Positions 5,787-7,869 of a DNA stretch of 7,869 bases are shown piece after piece. The notes beneath the pieces were generated by a model. It was not told the DNA's origin. It worked only from the letters and a program-made list of their open reading frames with translations, and searched no databases. Origin of the DNA: Candidatus Geoarchaeota archaeon (GTDB lineage Archaea > Thermoproteota > Thermoprotei > Gearchaeales > WAQG01); NCBI GenBank assembly GCA_015520395.1, contig WAQG01000023.1, positions 1 to 7,869 of the forward strand, given 5' to 3'. Each line of letters opens with the position of its first letter. Positions within the stretch are counted from its first letter, which is position 1. The position numbers and the translations under genes were made by a program.

Positions 5787-7244
5787 TTAAACCTCCAGAT
5801 CTTTAACCATACGCCTGAGCAGAATGTACTTTCTATAAATCTTCTCATAGATGGGGAAGGTGGCCGGGTCTGGATCTATTTGACGGGAGAAGCGAACTAT
5901 ACTGGCGGCCTCCCTAAAACCACTATAAATGCCTCCGCCGACCCCGGCGATGAGCGCGGCTCCAAGAGAGGAGGCCTCGACCTCCTGTGGCACCAAAGCT
6001 CTGATTTGGAGCACGTTAGAAATAGTTTTTATAAGGGTCGAGCTTCTCGAAGCTCCTCCACAAGCCCTAATCTCCTCAAAAGCGACGCCTAGGTCTTTCC
6101 AATCCTCATAGACCTCCCGAACCCAGAGCGCCAGCCCCTCCATGAAAGCCCTAACAAGATCCTCCCTCCCACTCTCCAAAGACAGACCATATATAACACC
6201 CCTAAGTCTGGGATTCCAATCCGGGCTTCTGCTCCCAGCAAGGAAGGGGAGGACTATAAGTCCTCGGGCTCCAGGCGGGGAGGCGCTGGCCACCTCATGC
6301 AATCCTCTCCCCCCGATCAGCTCTAGGATCTTGTCTATAGAGGCGCCCGCCGTGGGGTGGGATGCCTCTATAAGCCATCTATCAGGAACTACATGTCTGT
6401 AGACCTCGTACCTCTCCTCCCTGTCTAAAACGGGTCTGTCAAGTGCAGCATCTAGGCAGAGGGACGTACCAATTGTTGCGGCCACAGGCCCCTCATCTAA
6501 AACACCTACGCCAAGAGATGAGCAGGCAGAGTCGACGCCACCCACGGCAACATAAATCTCCCCATCCAACTTCAATAGCCTCTGTTTAACTGGGAGCAGC
6601 TTGGCTGAGGCGACTGGCTGTGGGAGGTTGTGCTCATCGATCCCCAGGTAGCCTAGAAGCTCCCCGTCCCAGCGGCCGGAGAGGTTCAGAAGCTGGGTTT
6701 CGGAGGCCGAAGAATAGTCCGTAAGGATTTCCCCTGTTAGCCTGAAAAGAACATAGTCCTTTATCTGGACGAAGAATTCGGCCCGCCGAAACACATCAGG
6801 CATCCTGCGCCTTATCCAGAGAATCCTTGAAGGATGAAATATCGGGTCGGGCCTAAGACCTGTCCGCCTATACAGTTCTCCCCCAAACTCAGCCCTTATC
6901 TCCTCAGCCTCCCTCCAGGCGCGTCTATCGAGCCAAAGAAACACCTTCGAGATCGGCCGGCCCTCACGATCCAACGCTAGAAGACTCGGTGAATAAGAGC
7001 AAAGACCAACATATGCTGAAGTGATGGCGCCGTCCCTTAGAACGGCTTTTAAGACGCTCCTAAGTGCAAGGTAAACATCATTGGCGTCCTGCTCATACAC
7101 GTTCTTCTCAGCTACGCTATGGATGTCCAAGGGGGCTTTTGCCTCTCTAAGTAGCCTTAGATCTCTGCTATAGAGTCGCGCCCTCACGGAGCTTGTCCCT
7201 AAATCAACCCCCACCAGGGCCACGGAATCCCTAGTTGAGCCCAC
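5787..7244 (-). CDS. FGGY-family carbohydrate kinase (xylulokinase/gluconokinase-like), substrate unknown
   Basis: This is a cytoplasmic sugar, polyol or sugar-acid kinase of the actin/hexokinase fold that uses ATP to phosphorylate the substrate. The 485-residue length is normal. Motifs: VGVDLGTSSVR at 11-21 (phosphate 1 loop); LWLDRRA at 103-109 (substrate-binding region); FFVQIKDYVLFRLTGE at 157-172 (FGGY signature region); GGVDSACSSLGVG at 235-247, with D238 as predicted catalytic base; ATIGTS at 256-261 (phosphate 2); LPFLAGSRSPDWNPRLRG at 332-349; CGGASRSS at 395-402 (adenosine motif); and EASSLGAALIAGVGGG at 423-438. The 332-349 segment and the EGLALWVREVYE helix resemble gluconokinase- and xylulokinase-like members, but FGGY substrates cannot be assigned reliably by eye. 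The start is GTG 7244, bounded by an in-frame stop just upstream. A GTG at 7223 with AGGGA in front is an alternative, giving the compact family start VALVGVDLG. The aminotransferase gene lies 29 nt downstream and the hydrolase 61 nt upstream. Confidence 0.93.
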   Translation of the reverse strand: MGSTRDSVALVGVDLGTSSVRARLYSRDLRLLREAKAPLDIHSVAEKNVYEQDANDVYLALRSVLKAVLRDGAITSAYVGLCSYSPSLLALDREGRPISKVFLWLDRRAWREAEEIRAEFGGELYRRTGLRPDPIFHPSRILWIRRRMPDVFRRAEFFVQIKDYVLFRLTGEILTDYSSASETQLLNLSGRWDGELLGYLGIDEHNLPQPVASAKLLPVKQRLLKLDGEIYVAVGGVDSACSSLGVGVLDEGPVAATIGTSLCLDAALDRPVLDREERYEVYRHVVPDRWLIEASHPTAGASIDKILELIGGRGLHEVASASPPGARGLIVLPFLAGSRSPDWNPRLRGVIYGLSLESGREDLVRAFMEGLALWVREVYEDWKDLGVAFEEIRACGGASRSSTLIKTISNVLQIRALVPQEVEASSLGAALIAGVGGGIYSGFREAASIVRFSRQIDPDPATFPIYEKIYRKYILLRRMVKDLEV

Positions 7245-7305
7245 CGGTCATCAGCCCTAAAGCATTTCATGTTCTAAGTCCCTTTAAGCTATACTACGGC
7301 GACTC

Positions 7306-7869
7306 TTAGAAGGTTAAGCCGACACTCCTTACCACATGTCTAAAGTTGCTAAATATGAGATCACTCACCTCCTCCACACTCATACCCTTGATAGATGAGA
7401 TCGCTTTAACCGCCTTGGCGACCATTGGGGGTTCCAGCTTAACTCCCTTATAGACGTATGGCCCGTCAGACTCCGTAAGGAGTATTTCGAGGGGGGCCTT
7501 CTCAACTACCCTTAAATGCTTCGGCTGCCTCTCTACGGATGGGTTTACAGTTATGTAGAAGCCCATGTCCCTTATCCTGTCGAGCAAGTCGACGGGGCCG
7601 GAGTACCAGTGGATTATTGCTGTTGCGATATCCCTGCCCTCCAGAATGTCTAAAACGTGTCTCCAGGCGTCCAGGGCATGTATATTGAGTGCCATTTCCC
7701 CAGCCTCCGCAGCATCTATAAACATCTTAAACGCCCTCACTTGCAGATCATAAATATCCCTGTAGTAACGTCTATCAAGCCCAACCTCCCCGAAAAACCT
7801 GACGTCCCCCTCGATCGCCAGCTCTATCACCCTCTCAACCTCCCCAATACCCGCCTTCCCGAGCTCCCA
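7306..7869 (-). CDS. TatD-like metal-dependent hydrolase, 5'-truncated by window edge
   Basis: This is a member of the TatD family of amidohydrolase-fold enzymes, metal-dependent phosphoesterases with DNase activity in characterised members. Its role in this organism is unknown. The visible 187 residues include metal-ligand motifs in the correct order: GEVGLD with E28 (from the window edge), LNIHALDAW with H64, IIHWYSG with H87 and LTESDGPYV with D135. A GFYITVNPS segment (103-111) and a C-terminal EEVSDLIFSNFRHVVR helix complete the pattern. A GTG at 7830 could be called as a start, but the frame stays open to the window edge and reads WELGKAGIGEVERV before it, like normal family sequence. 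The true start with the N-terminal HxH motif therefore lies outside, probably 60-70 residues upstream. The ending GLTF at 7306 leaves a 61-nt gap before the kinase. No functional tie to the kinase or transporter is evident. Confidence 0.88.
   Translation of the reverse strand, partial: WELGKAGIGEVERVIELAIEGDVRFFGEVGLDRRYYRDIYDLQVRAFKMFIDAAEAGEMALNIHALDAWRHVLDILEGRDIATAIIHWYSGPVDLLDRIRDMGFYITVNPSVERQPKHLRVVEKAPLEILLTESDGPYVYKGVKLEPPMVAKAVKAISSIKGMSVEEVSDLIFSNFRHVVRSVGLTF

Noticed and set aside
5782..5789. Perfect palindrome TAACGTTA at the kinase stop codon, considered as an operator
   Set aside because: Eight bases is too short to be significant, it has no second copy in the gap, and it includes the stop codon.
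7281..7291. Minus-strand AGCTTAAAGGG in the 61-nt hydrolase-kinase gap as a TATA element for the kinase
   Set aside because: Spacing to the kinase start would fit a short leader, but the match is weak, there is no clear BRE, and such AT-rich words are common. Noted as a possibility only.
7828..7830. GTG at 7830 as the true start of the TatD-like gene
   Set aside because: The frame continues to the window edge with family-like residues, and the N-terminal HxH metal motif is missing from the visible part, so the start lies outside.

Overview
The window looks like part of a chromosome of an archaeon, probably a thermophilic member of the Thermoproteota/TACK group. The evidence is indirect. Arginine is mostly AGG/AGA and isoleucine is often ATA. 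GTG and TTG starts are frequent. Shine-Dalgarno sequences match the archaeal 16S 3' end (AGGAGGTGA). Genes are packed with gaps of a few bases or small overlaps. There is no 16S rRNA or other taxonomic marker, so the group is inferred.

Plus strand, 1-4282: a carbohydrate-type (CUT1, MalEFGK-like) ABC importer operon. It runs in the order solute-binding protein (5' end cut by the window), MalF-type permease, MalG-type permease, MalK-type ATPase, then a small two-helix membrane protein with no recognised family. Gaps are 15 nt, about 0 nt (the permease ORFs touch or overlap by 4 nt depending on the start), 3 nt and -4 nt, so the genes are very probably one translationally coupled transcript whose promoter lies upstream of the window.

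Minus strand, 7869-4279 (read right to left): a TatD-like metal-dependent hydrolase (5' end cut by the window), then an FGGY-family carbohydrate kinase, then a class III PLP-dependent aminotransferase. Kinase and aminotransferase are 29 nt apart and probably co-transcribed. A 61-nt gap separates the hydrolase from the kinase. The last gene of the plus operon and the aminotransferase gene converge and overlap tail to tail by 4 nt.

A reasonable working model is uptake of a sugar, polyol or sugar acid by the ABC importer, with phosphorylation by the FGGY kinase. The aminotransferase may belong to the same or a neighbouring catabolic route. The substrate cannot be read from the sequence, and no isomerase, dehydrogenase, aldolase or regulator is visible here. 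The TatD-like gene is probably unrelated housekeeping. I saw no tRNA, rRNA, CRISPR array, insertion sequence or long repeat. No stretch over 300 bases lacks a gene. The parts most worth a second look are the uncharacterised small membrane protein and a four-cysteine motif in the aminotransferase. I see no clear evidence of a wholly new system.
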